Positions 25,991-32,901 are shown, counted from the first letter of the stretch. The stretch: DNA of 64,000 nucleotides from Candidatus Gastranaerophilales bacterium (GCA_944326455.1 CALVEA010000001.1:1-64000), one strand, 5' to 3'. The notes: generated from the sequence alone by a model not told the origin. Translations and numbers: made by a program.

Positions 25991-27349
25991 CTATGTTAGT
26001 GAAATTTTTGCATCAGGATAACCGATTTGTGAATCCGTTATTCTTGTATTCAAATAGCAAACAAGTGTTGCAGGAGCTACCCTTCCCAGAAACATCGTTG
26101 CTATTATAATAATTTTTCCGACACCGTCAAGAGCGGTTGTTGCGCCCATTGTAAGCCCTACGGTACCCAGCGCGGATACCGCTTCAAAAATAAGTTTCAG
26201 AGGATTTGCGCTCTGGGTAGTCAAAAGCATAAGTATTGAAATACCAAGTATAAAAAAGTATGCTGCAGTAAGTGTAACGGCTTTTTGTATTGTATCAATC
26301 CTTATTGCCCTGTTTCTTATGATATTATCCTTTCCTCTTATCGTATTCCAGAAGGTCAGGAAAAATATTCCGACAGTTGTGGTCTTAAGCCCGCCCGCCG
26401 TACTTCCGGGAGAGCCGCCCGCAATCATCAGCCCGACCATAAGAAGAAATGTTCCCATATTGATATTACTTAAATCTACGGAATTAAATCCTGCTGTCCT
26501 TGCAGTTACTGATTGAAACCACGCATTATTTATTTTATCCGCAATGGTCATTCCGCTCAAAACACCGTTGTATTCGGATATAAAGAAGAAAAGGGTTCCG
26601 AAAAACAACAGGGCGCATGTTACAGTAAGAACAATTACCGAAACCGGCGGAAGCTTCTTTCTCTTAAACAAATTCATCAATGTAACGCAAATTGCCGGAG
26701 AGATTCCGCCTAAAATTATCAGAAATGATATTGTATAAGTTATAATTGGATAATGATTATAACTTACAAGATTATCCCCCGTAAAAAAGAATCCTGCATT
26801 ACAAAAAGCAGAAACTGCAGAAAAGATTCCGTACTTTAGCCCTGTTAGAACGTTATGTTCAATAAAAGAAAATGCGCCCGTCAGAATAACCGCTCCGATT
26901 AGTTCCACAAGGAAAGTATATTTAAAAATCAAAATAAGCGAGTTTTTAATATCCTCCTTGCTTTCCGCCTCAAAAATATACCGCGCGCTTCTCTCGTGCG
27001 TAAGCGACATTCTTTTGCCCAGAAGAATAAATACAATCGAGCTTATACTCATTATACCGAGTCCGCCTACCTGAATAAGCAGCATAACAATGAACTGCCC
27101 TAAGCCCGTAAATTTACTCCCGAAATCCACTACAGAAAGTCCGGTTACGCATACTGCACTCACGGCAGTAAAAAGAGCATCAATAAAGTTCACCCCATGA
27201 GGCGATGAAAAGGGAAGATATAATAAAATCCCGCCTGCCAGACACAATAAAAAGAAGGTTACAGGTAAAATTCTTTCAGGATATTTCAGGATAAAGTCAA
27301 ACTGTTCGTTTGATTTATTCAAAAAAAGTATTTTATTTCTTTCGCCCAC
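25991..27349 (-). CDS. ktrB: K+ uptake channel subunit KtrB/TrkH
   Basis: A 452-aa polytopic potassium transporter of the SKT superfamily with four M1-P-M2 repeats. P-loop stretches seen are FTAVSAVCVTGLSVVDFG, AVSAFCNAGFFFTGDNL, SVTARTAGFNSVDLS and FEAVSALGTVGLTMG. Each has the conserved Gly of the selectivity filter. It starts with GTG at 27349 after GAGGAATTGTT. First gene of the ktrB-ktrA-HAMP operon. Confidence 0.9.
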   Translation of the reverse strand: MGERNKILFLNKSNEQFDFILKYPERILPVTFFLLCLAGGILLYLPFSSPHGVNFIDALFTAVSAVCVTGLSVVDFGSKFTGLGQFIVMLLIQVGGLGIMSISSIVFILLGKRMSLTHERSARYIFEAESKEDIKNSLILIFKYTFLVELIGAVILTGAFSFIEHNVLTGLKYGIFSAVSAFCNAGFFFTGDNLVSYNHYPIITYTISFLIILGGISPAICVTLMNLFKRKKLPPVSVIVLTVTCALLFFGTLFFFISEYNGVLSGMTIADKINNAWFQSVTARTAGFNSVDLSNINMGTFLLMVGLMIAGGSPGSTAGGLKTTTVGIFFLTFWNTIRGKDNIIRNRAIRIDTIQKAVTLTAAYFFILGISILMLLTTQSANPLKLIFEAVSALGTVGLTMGATTALDGVGKIIIIATMFLGRVAPATLVCYLNTRITDSQIGYPDAKISLT

Positions 27350-27414
27350 AACAATTCCTCTTTAAGAAAAGTATAACATAAAATGAAAGATTACAAATAT
27401 TGAGCCTGTTTTAT

Positions 27415-27463
27415 TGTAATTTAACGACCGGTTTTATTTGTACGGATACTTTGATTATTTTGG
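27415..27463 (+). repeat. 49-bp IS-end-like repeat, left end (copy A1)
   Basis: Starts TGTAATTTAAC and ends TTATTTTGG. It is identical over all 49 bases to 29098-29146, 1,683 bases away in the same orientation. It has the same plan as the 54-bp copies but is five bases shorter. It faces the opposite-strand copy at 28881-28934, with the HNH gene between them. Confidence 0.7.
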
Positions 27464-27550
27464 CTTAGGTCGCTCTGCGAGGGCGTTTTCAGGTCGGAAA
27501 ATTACGATAACCCGCAAAAATCAAACTGCCGAAATGGACTTTTTTCGGAC

Positions 27551-27631
27551 TGTACGGATAGTTTGATTTTTTCTTAATATAGCTGGGTTTAGCACCGTTT
27601 TTAAGGTGTACGGATAGTTTGATTATTTTGG
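27551..27631 (+). repeat. Two extra copies of the repeat's distal unit
   Basis: TGTACGGATAGTTTGATT occurs at 27551 and again at 27607. Compared with the first copy (27439-27463) each has one base changed (GATAC to GATAG). They extend the left end into a three-site array. Confidence 0.55.
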
Positions 27632-27877
27632 TATAGTCCAGTTGTGCAAGGTGTAAAGAAACAGTACAGTATAGAAAAGGGGAATCTGCCTTAAAGTCGC
27701 TGTTGGTAAATAATTTTAAATAAATTTAGGGTTTCAGAAAAGTCCAAAATGTCTAATTACTGTCCTTTATATGTCTAAAAATACCGAAAAAATTTAATTG
27801 ATATTCCCCAAAGGGTTATTTCCGTAAGAGAACAGATAAGGAAAGTGATAAGACATTAGCTATAAAAAATTAACAGA

Positions 27878-27938
27878 AGTTCCAGAAAAAAATTTTTCTG
27901 TTCATAAACGGAACTTTAACGGAACTTTTTGCGGAACT
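27878..27938. promoter_or_regulatory. GGAACT iterons before the HNH gene
   Basis: CGGAACT occurs at 27909, 27920 and 27932 (spacing 11 and 12 bases, about one helical turn). One inverted copy (AGTTCC) is at 27878, next to the palindrome CAGAAAAA-AA-TTTTTCTG (27883-27900). This arrangement suits a protein-binding control region for the following gene. Confidence 0.45.
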
Positions 27939-27953
27939 AATTATGATTTTTTT

Positions 27954-28877
27954 GTGTATAATATATTTGTGGAAATAAAAGATATAATAAAATGTGAGAA
28001 TGATAATATATTACCTATTCAATCAAAAATGATTGCGAATTTATTATTGTCGGGCTCTCCTTATCAAATATATCAGTACAAAGATGTATCAAATGATATC
28101 TATAATAAGTATAATGCTTATATTCGCTATCACATGCGTTTTGATAAAAATATAAATATTAAAAATAATGTTGCCCCGAAAGATGTAGGATACTATGCTG
28201 GAGAGCTTTCTTGGCTTTGTGTAAAACTAGAACTTCCGTTGATTTCTGTAAAAATCAATTCTGAAAACGATATGCCAAATAAAGGATTTTTTGGTTTTCC
28301 TCAGTGTCAAGAAATGCAAAAACAAGGAATACTAAATAAAGATATTGTAAAACAAATAAAATCTGAAGTTACAGAAGCTCTTGAAGATGGATTATATGAC
28401 AAATTAATTGATTATTTAAATGGCGTATCTAGCACCAATGATATGATTGAGCAAAATTCAAAATTGGTTAATATATCTAAAGATGATAGTAATGCTACAT
28501 TAAAATCAAGTGCAAATATGACAGAACAAAAAAGTAGTAAAGAAGATTATAATGAAGTAGAATTTTTAGAAGGTCAAACAAAAGAAAGAACTATCCTACA
28601 AAGAAAAAGAAATCAAGAAATAGTAAAATTAGCAAAACAAAGAGATAATTATACTTGTAGAGTTTGCGGTTTTTCATATCAAAAGAAAATAGTTGAAGCT
28701 CATCATTTAATTCCAATATCAAATAAAAGCAACGAGTATGAAATTAAAATAGAAAATTTAATAACCCTATGCCCTAATTGTCATTCATTGGCTCATCATT
28801 TGTTAAATGAAAATGAAATTTATGTCGACAAACTTTCATTAATACCAAAATTAAAAGAAATTATAAACTCAAAATAA
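27954..28877 (+). CDS. HNH endonuclease, McrA-like
   Basis: A 307-aa protein. The C-terminal HNH domain has zinc pairs CRVC (235-238) and CPNCH (273-277) and the catalytic EAHHLIPIS (H250/H251). The N-terminal 130 residues form a separate domain of unknown role (target recognition is possible), joined by a Ser/Lys/Asn-rich linker. No methyltransferase partner is nearby. Base composition is much more AT-rich than the ktr genes. The start codon is uncertain: GTG at 27954 gives the longest frame, while GTG at 27969 is also in frame and lies just after a TATAAT at 27957. The gene lies between inverted IS-end-like repeats (27415 and 28934), so it may be mobile or restriction-type cargo. Confidence 0.8.
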   Translation: MYNIFVEIKDIIKCENDNILPIQSKMIANLLLSGSPYQIYQYKDVSNDIYNKYNAYIRYHMRFDKNINIKNNVAPKDVGYYAGELSWLCVKLELPLISVKINSENDMPNKGFFGFPQCQEMQKQGILNKDIVKQIKSEVTEALEDGLYDKLIDYLNGVSSTNDMIEQNSKLVNISKDDSNATLKSSANMTEQKSSKEDYNEVEFLEGQTKERTILQRKRNQEIVKLAKQRDNYTCRVCGFSYQKKIVEAHHLIPISNKSNEYEIKIENLITLCPNCHSLAHHLLNENEIYVDKLSLIPKLKEIINSK

Positions 28878-28880
28878 TTT

Positions 28881-28934
28881 TGTAAAATTCTCAAACCGTG
28901 TGTTAATTTTTCTCAAGCCAACTGTTAATTTACA
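28881..28934 (-). repeat. 54-bp IS-end-like repeat, right end of the HNH unit
   Basis: On the minus strand: TGTAAATTAACA, then GGCTTGAGAA and GGTTTGAGAA 22 bases apart. It begins four bases after the HNH stop codon and faces the left end at 27415. The outer 11 bases (TGTAAATTAAC) match TGTAATTTAAC with one change. Confidence 0.6.
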
Positions 28935-28959
28935 GTTGCGCGAGCGAGCTGAGGCTGGA

Positions 28960-28998
28960 GCATTTTGCCATAATGCCGCAGGCATTGTGGCAAAATGC
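28960..28998. repeat. Long hairpin (about 18-bp stem)
   Basis: GCATTTTGCCATAATGCC, loop GCA, then GGCATTGTGGCAAAATGC: a near-perfect palindrome with one wobble. No T-tract follows, so it is not an ordinary terminator. Flanked by GCGAGCGAGC on both sides (28940s and 29010s). Confidence 0.6.
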
Positions 28999-29030
28999 GG
29001 AATTGCCGTTAAATGCGAGCGAGCAAGAGA

Positions 29031-29048
29031 CGAATCCCTCCTTCTCCG
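29031..29048 (+). repeat. 18-bp copy of the tRNA-Ser 3' end
   Basis: CGAATCCCTCCTTCTCCG is identical to the last 18 bases of tRNA-Ser (24287-24304), 4.7 kb upstream, in the same orientation. This is what an attachment-site duplicate of a tRNA-integrated element looks like, but no integrase gene lies between them. Confidence 0.6.
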
Positions 29049-29097
29049 GATTTTTTGTGTGTTTATAAAACGAAAGAGGGATGAGAACCTCACCGAC

Positions 29098-29146
29098 TGT
29101 AATTTAACGACCGGTTTTATTTGTACGGATACTTTGATTATTTTGG
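29098..29146 (+). repeat. 49-bp IS-end-like repeat, second identical copy (A2)
   Basis: Identical to 27415-27463. It faces the minus-strand copy at 29332-29385, giving an ORF-less unit of 288 bp. Confidence 0.7.
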
Positions 29147-29331
29147 ACAGCCCGTGTAAAATAACATATAAAATGAATACAAACATACAGGTCGGAATTT
29201 TATGCAGGATAAGTTGGCAGCAGAAATTATATATGTTTGATTTTTTCGAAACTTGTATCTGCGGAACCAATTAATCGGAACTTGCTGAACTAAAACTAAA
29301 ATCAAAACACAATAATATTTGTATTTCTTAT

Positions 29332-29385
29332 ATTTTTTATTGCTAAACTGTTGATAATTTTTCTCAAAACTTATGAGAGTCAACA
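29332..29385 (-). repeat. 54-bp IS-end-like repeat, right end of the 288-bp unit
   Basis: On the minus strand: TGTTGACTC..., with AGTTTTGAG and AGTTTAGCA 22 bases apart. More diverged than the others, but the spacing of the TTGAG core from the terminal TGT is the same as in the 28934 copy. Confidence 0.45.
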
Positions 29386-29429
29386 CTTGTAAAAATCATT
29401 ATGTATAATTTTTATGATAGTATAGATAT

Positions 29430-29819
29430 ATGGAAAAAATTTATAGTTTATTAAATAAATACATACAATCAATTAATGAATGTAATCTAGAATTAGCAAG
29501 AGAAATATGGGATAGCGAAGATTCAATTTCATTTATTCATCCGCTGGGCTATGAACATTCTTTTGAAGAAATTAAAGAGCATTTTTATCTCGGTACAATG
29601 GGAAATTTGTTTTCAAAGAGAGATTTAAAGATAAAAAATGTTTCGGCAAAATTTTATGACAAAGCTGCTTTTTTAGAATTTAGCTGGGATTTTTATGCCG
29701 TACAAAAAGAAAACGGGGAGCAAATCCATACTCAGGGGCGTGAAACACAGCTTCTTGTTTTGCGCAACAATGAGTGGAAAATTAGCAATATCCATTATTC
29801 GCAAGCATTGAACTCATAA
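29430..29819 (+). CDS. SnoaL/NTF2-like domain protein
   Basis: A 129-aa single-domain protein with the cone-shaped NTF2-like pattern: N-terminal helix, FIHPLGYEHSFEEIKEHF, then a curved sheet ending ETQLLVLRNNEWKISNIHYSQ. Such proteins bind small ligands or act as ketosteroid-isomerase-like enzymes, and the substrate is unknown. No ribosome binding site precedes the ATG. TAGTAT ends six bases before it, again suggesting a leaderless mRNA. Confidence 0.75.
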   Translation: MEKIYSLLNKYIQSINECNLELAREIWDSEDSISFIHPLGYEHSFEEIKEHFYLGTMGNLFSKRDLKIKNVSAKFYDKAAFLEFSWDFYAVQKENGEQIHTQGRETQLLVLRNNEWKISNIHYSQALNS

Positions 29820-29852
29820 ATCGAATTTTTAAATAATACTCAATATAAAAAT

Positions 29853-30644
29853 TTAACTATTTCTTGCAAAATCAATGACCTCACCATCCTCAGGAATTAA
29901 TAAATTATCAATATTGTTTTTATTTTTAAATTCTTTTAAATCATTTCTTGTAACCGAAAGATGGCTGACTGTATCCATGTGGCTTGCAATTACTGTTGCG
30001 TTTGGAGCATTTTGCAAAACTTCTTTTACATCATCAATATTCATAATTAGCCGTTCACCGTTTAAAACCGTTGCAGCACAAGCATTTACAACGATAACAT
30101 CCGGAGAATACTTTTCTAATGCTGCCTTAACTTCTTCACACCAAATAGTATCGCCTGCTATATACAAGGTCTTTTCATCATTTGATTTAAAAACAACGCC
30201 CATCGCATCATAAGGCAAGCCGATAGAATCGCATAACGGTTTAATTATTTCTCTTTTGCCATGCTGGGTACCTGTCTTGTATAGAGTTATGCCATTATAT
30301 TCCGTTCCTGATTCCTGTATAATTTCAGCATTTGTAAAACCTTTTGAGATAACGTAATCTCTATCAATAATTGACTGTACAAAAACTTTTATATTTTTAT
30401 CTAATACACTTTCAGCGAATTCATCCCAGTGGTCTGGATGAATATGAGTAATGATAACAGCGTCAACATCAACAATTTTTTCAATTTCAAATGGCAGCTC
30501 CACTCTTGGTTGGCGAATTTCGGAATTTATCGCTGTATCAAATCCCGGCATATAATCTTTAGGCATAAGCCACGGGTCAATTAGGAATTTTGTATTATTG
30601 TATTCCACTATAATTGTTGCATTTCTTACTTGTGTAATTTTCAT
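29853..30644 (-). CDS. Metallo-beta-lactamase-fold hydrolase (UlaG-like)
   Basis: About 263 aa. The MBL signature is ITHIHPDHWDEF (HxHxDH), preceded by FLIDPWL and followed by GDTIWCEE and ASHMDTVSH, which carry further metal ligands. It resembles the UlaG-like group of cytoplasmic MBL hydrolases. The start is placed at 30644 because AAGGAGGATAT lies right before it. A longer frame from 30707 has none. The gene is transcribed divergently from an HxlR regulator, from promoters that overlap. Confidence 0.85.
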   Translation of the reverse strand: MKITQVRNATIIVEYNNTKFLIDPWLMPKDYMPGFDTAINSEIRQPRVELPFEIEKIVDVDAVIITHIHPDHWDEFAESVLDKNIKVFVQSIIDRDYVISKGFTNAEIIQESGTEYNGITLYKTGTQHGKREIIKPLCDSIGLPYDAMGVVFKSNDEKTLYIAGDTIWCEEVKAALEKYSPDVIVVNACAATVLNGERLIMNIDDVKEVLQNAPNATVIASHMDTVSHLSVTRNDLKEFKNKNNIDNLLIPEDGEVIDFARNS

Positions 30645-30670
30645 TTGGATATCCTCCTTATAATAAAGCA

Positions 30671-30736
30671 ATTTTATATAGTTATTATCATTTTGACAAG
30701 AATGCACTTTTTTGTATAATACTTACTAAAAAGTAA
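30671..30736. promoter_or_regulatory. Overlapping divergent promoters and operator of the MBL/HxlR pair
   Basis: Plus strand: TTGACA (30693-30698), 16 bases, TATAAT (30715-30720). Minus strand: TTGTCA (30694-30699), 17 bases, TAAAAT (30671-30676). The two -35 boxes overlap by five bases, so the promoters compete. TTACT-AAAA-AGTAA (30723-30736) just after the plus -10 is a likely HxlR operator. Confidence 0.7.
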
Positions 30737-30750
30737 ATAAGGATTTTTAT

Positions 30751-31110
30751 ATGATAAAACAGAGAAAAGAGGAATATCAATGCCCGTTGGAAGTAACCAT
30801 GGAGATAATCGGCGGAAAATACAAAGGGGTTATAATCGGACATCTCATAGGCAAAACATTGAGGTATAACGAACTTCAAAAGTTAATATCACACGCTACT
30901 CCCAAAATGCTCATTCAACAGTTAAAAGAACTTGAAGCAGACGGAATAATTGAGCGAAAACTTTATCCTGTAGTACCGCCTAAAACAGAATATTCTCTCA
31001 CAAAAAGAGGTGAAACGCTGATTCCAGCTATTATTGAATTAAACAAATGGGGCATGAAATATTTACAAGAAGAAAATATACCGTGTGCCTACAAAGGTGA
31101 TATTGATTAA
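30751..31110 (+). CDS. HxlR-family transcriptional regulator
   Basis: A 119-aa winged-helix regulator with the family start CPLEVTMEIIGGKYKGVIIGHL (the Cys is the usual redox- or aldehyde-sensing residue). The recognition helix is in SHATPKMLIQQLKELEADGIIER, then the wing PPKTEYSLTKRGETL. AAGGA precedes the ATG. Divergent from the MBL hydrolase, which it probably controls together with itself. Confidence 0.88.
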   Translation: MIKQRKEEYQCPLEVTMEIIGGKYKGVIIGHLIGKTLRYNELQKLISHATPKMLIQQLKELEADGIIERKLYPVVPPKTEYSLTKRGETLIPAIIELNKWGMKYLQEENIPCAYKGDID

Positions 31111-31135
31111 TACACAATTAACAAAAGAAGACCTA

Positions 31136-31195
31136 TTGACAAATATACCCCAATGGGGTATCATGAATATACTGTCAGATACCCTACTGGGGTAT
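31136..31195 (+). promoter_or_regulatory. Promoter with two CsoR-type operators
   Basis: TTGACA (31136-31141), 17 bases, TATCAT (31159-31164). Operator 1, ATACCCC-AAT-GGGGTAT (31145-31161), fills the spacer and touches the -10. Operator 2, ATACCCT-ACT-GGGGTAT (31179-31195), lies 34 bases on, past the transcription start. The C-tract/G-tract palindrome matches known CsoR operators. Confidence 0.8.
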
Positions 31196-31214
31196 AATAA
31201 AAAAGGAGGCTTAT

Positions 31215-31334
31215 ATGGCTAAATGTTCAAATCCACATTGCAAATGCGTTAATTGTACTTGCGGTGACCATTGTACTTGTACTGAGGACAAATGTAATTG
31301 TCCGCCTGAGTGCAATGAACCTCCTAAAAAATAG
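31215..31334 (+). CDS. Small Cys-rich, metallothionein-like protein
   Basis: A 39-aa product too short for usual gene finders, with ten cysteines and two histidines: MAKCSNPHCKC, then CTC, CTC, CNC and a final C. The repeated CxC pairs (9/11, 14/16, 20/22, 27/29) are typical of metallothioneins. AAAAGGAGG lies ten bases before the ATG. It is the first gene after the CsoR-type promoter and is followed by a terminator and then csoR. It very likely sequesters Cu(I) or a similar soft metal. It is not clearly related to the SmtA or MymT families. Confidence 0.75.
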   Translation: MAKCSNPHCKCVNCTCGDHCTCTEDKCNCPPECNEPPKK

Positions 31335-31353
31335 AATATTATTTTAGGGTTAA

Positions 31354-31377
31354 GGGACAGTTTTTCTGTCCCTTTTT
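31354..31377 (+). terminator. Terminator after the metallothionein-like gene
   Basis: GGGACAG-TTTTT-CTGTCCC-TTTTT. Read-through would allow csoR expression from the same metal-responsive promoter. Confidence 0.85.
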
Positions 31378-31392
31378 ATGTATAATGAAAAT

Positions 31393-31701
31393 ATGAAAAA
31401 AGAGTCTAAAAAAGATATGAACAACAAAAAATCAGAAAATCCGAATCATAAACATGAAATACCTCGTTTAAACAGAGCAATAGGTCAGTTGGAAGGTATC
31501 AAAAAAATGATTGAAGAACAACGATATTGTCCTGATATTATTGTACAACTCAAGGCTGTACGTTCTGCAATTAAGCATGTTGAAAGTAATATTTTGAAAA
31601 CACATCTTGAAGAATGTGTTGCTAAGTCTTTTTCTGATTCTGAAATCGCTAAAGAAAAAATTATGGAAATTAAAACCCTGCTTGATAAAATGCAGGGCTA
31701 A
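31393..31701 (+). CDS. csoR: CsoR/RcnR/FrmR-family metal-sensing repressor
   Basis: About 102 aa of the DUF156 family, an all-helical tetramer. The core RLNRAIGQLEGIKKMIEEQRYCPDIIVQLKAVRSA...LKTHLEECV shows the C-H-C set (YC, then HLEEC) that binds Cu(I) in CsoR. The N-terminal KHE histidines could belong to an extra site. The start is uncertain: ATGs at 31378 (inside the terminator T-tract), 31393 and 31414 are all in frame. The two C/G-tract palindromes upstream of the metallothionein-like gene support copper sensing. Confidence 0.85.
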   Translation: MKKESKKDMNNKKSENPNHKHEIPRLNRAIGQLEGIKKMIEEQRYCPDIIVQLKAVRSAIKHVESNILKTHLEECVAKSFSDSEIAKEKIMEIKTLLDKMQG

Positions 31702-31758
31702 TGAATAATTTAGATTAAAAACAAGAAATAGACTGTAGAAAATTTAAAGAACAAGTTG

Positions 31759-31812
31759 CCCAAAAAAATCAAACCATGTGGAACAAATAATCAAACCATG
31801 TGTTCTTTTACA
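31759..31812 (-). repeat. 54-bp IS-end-like repeat (copy with CATGGTTTGATT core)
   Basis: On the minus strand: TGTAAAAGAACA, CATGGTTTGATT twice at a 22-base period, ending TTTTGGG. Same length, first 12 and last seven bases as 491-544. Just outside it (31813-31840) is a hairpin, GTTGTGGTAAATT with AATTTACCGCAAC. Confidence 0.6.
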
Positions 31813-31915
31813 GTTGTGGTAAATTTTAATTTACCGCAACAAAAATGTTTCGGTAAGCAGAGATTACCAAAACCTACGAAAAACTTATTGCGCTGTGAGC
31901 CAAACCTGCAATCTG

Positions 31916-32626
31916 TTACTTGCTGTTAACATTTAACATTTTATTTACATCTTCCGGAACTGTGTGTTTAGTAAGTTCATCAACCCACTGGTTCAAAGAC
32001 CTCAATTCATGTTCTCCATAACGGTTTATTTTTATTTTTGGAATCGCTTTTATAACCCCGTCAACTATAGTCCAGAAAAATGCTGCAATTGGATTGACCA
32101 TTTCATAATATGAGTTGTTTGGAGTTCGCACCAGGACATAATCTGAATAATAATTTTTAAGATCCTCTACAAATTTTGAATAATGACCGGTTATTTCTTT
32201 CCTATTTCCGGGTCTGATATCCGGTGCTTGCGCAGTTATTCCGTTTTTATCTATGTATTTTTCTGACTTATGAAAAACTTTGAGTGTTAATATATCAGGA
32301 TATTGACTCCCTCTAATCTGATTTTTTGTTACTTTATCCCTGAACATAAAACCACTGTACGAAGGCTTTAAAGAGAATAATTGCTTCAACGGATTATTTT
32401 TATGCCAGTATAATTCTACATTATCTCCCGTTTGGGTTACATAATCTGACAATTTTTGGTAAACATCATCTGTCGTTATTTTAATAATTTTACCGGATTT
32501 TGCTTCGTAAAACGATGCTTGCGGGATATCCTTTTGGAAATCTTTAAAAATTTTTTTCACCGACGTATGAATGTTACCGCCAAAGCTTGGGCTTTGATAA
32601 TTCAATTTATTTGTAATTAAATCCAT
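31916..32626 (-). CDS. Hypothetical protein with N-terminal SPSFGG motif
   Basis: A 236-aa protein without recognised domain. The N-terminus reads MDLITNKLNYQSPSFGGN, the clearest example of the shared SxSFGx motif. The rest is mixed alpha/beta with many Tyr and Lys. A hydrophobic stretch MVNPIAAFFWTIVDGVIKAI near residue 175 may be a buried or membrane-touching helix. AAGGAAGAG precedes the ATG. Likely a lineage-specific family. Confidence 0.6.
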   Translation of the reverse strand: MDLITNKLNYQSPSFGGNIHTSVKKIFKDFQKDIPQASFYEAKSGKIIKITTDDVYQKLSDYVTQTGDNVELYWHKNNPLKQLFSLKPSYSGFMFRDKVTKNQIRGSQYPDILTLKVFHKSEKYIDKNGITAQAPDIRPGNRKEITGHYSKFVEDLKNYYSDYVLVRTPNNSYYEMVNPIAAFFWTIVDGVIKAIPKIKINRYGEHELRSLNQWVDELTKHTVPEDVNKMLNVNSK

Positions 32627-32838
32627 AAATTCTCTTCCTTTGCCACAATGATACTATCAAAAGCCTGGCATTGCAAGGTTATCAGCTAAGTGTGTAACAT
32701 AATTTTACATCCAACTATTAATTAGGGAGGAGACTCAAACCTGCAAACTTCTACCTTCTACATACTAAATTTAATTTATTCAACAACTGTAATACATTTT
32801 TAAGCGTTTGTACCTGAATATATAATTCAGGCATTATA

Positions 32839-32868
32839 TTGACAAATCACTCCTGCATGTTGTAAAAA
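32839..32868 (+). promoter_or_regulatory. Possible promoter of the small secreted protein gene
   Basis: TTGACA (32839-32844), then 18 bases and TAAAAA (32863-32868). The -10 is weak. The rest of the gap 32627-32901 shows nothing else. Confidence 0.35.
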
Positions 32869-32901
32869 TATACAAAATAACCGTTAAAAAAGGGAGAATC
32901 T

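Larger units (their letters stand above)
27350..27953. other. Gene-free 604-bp gap with repeat copies and an HNH-gene control region
   Basis: No coding sequence is supported. The stretch contains one 49-bp IS-end-like repeat (27415-27463), two further shorter copies of its distal unit TGTACGGATAGTTTGAT (27551-27572 and 27607-27631), and a set of GGAACT repeats just before the HNH gene. Confidence 0.6.
28878..29429. other. Gene-free 552-bp gap with repeats and a tRNA fragment
   Basis: Short open frames here overlap on both strands and lack ribosome binding sites. None is convincing. The gap holds three IS-end-like repeats, a long hairpin and a copy of the tRNA-Ser 3' end. The part 28935-29050 is clearly richer in G+C than its surroundings. 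Confidence 0.6.

Noticed and set aside
27415..27631. CRISPR array from the repeated TGTACGGATA units
   Set aside because: Only three copies with uneven spacing (about 112 and 56 bases), no spacer-length regularity and no cas genes.
24305..29030. Intact prophage or integrative element between tRNA-Ser and its 3'-end copy
   Set aside because: No integrase, phage or conjugation genes lie between. Most of the segment is an ordinary potassium uptake operon.
28900..29274. A protein-coding gene in the repeat zone (frames on both strands)
   Set aside because: The frames run through the hairpin, the tRNA fragment and the IS-like ends, have no ribosome binding site and show no protein-like composition.
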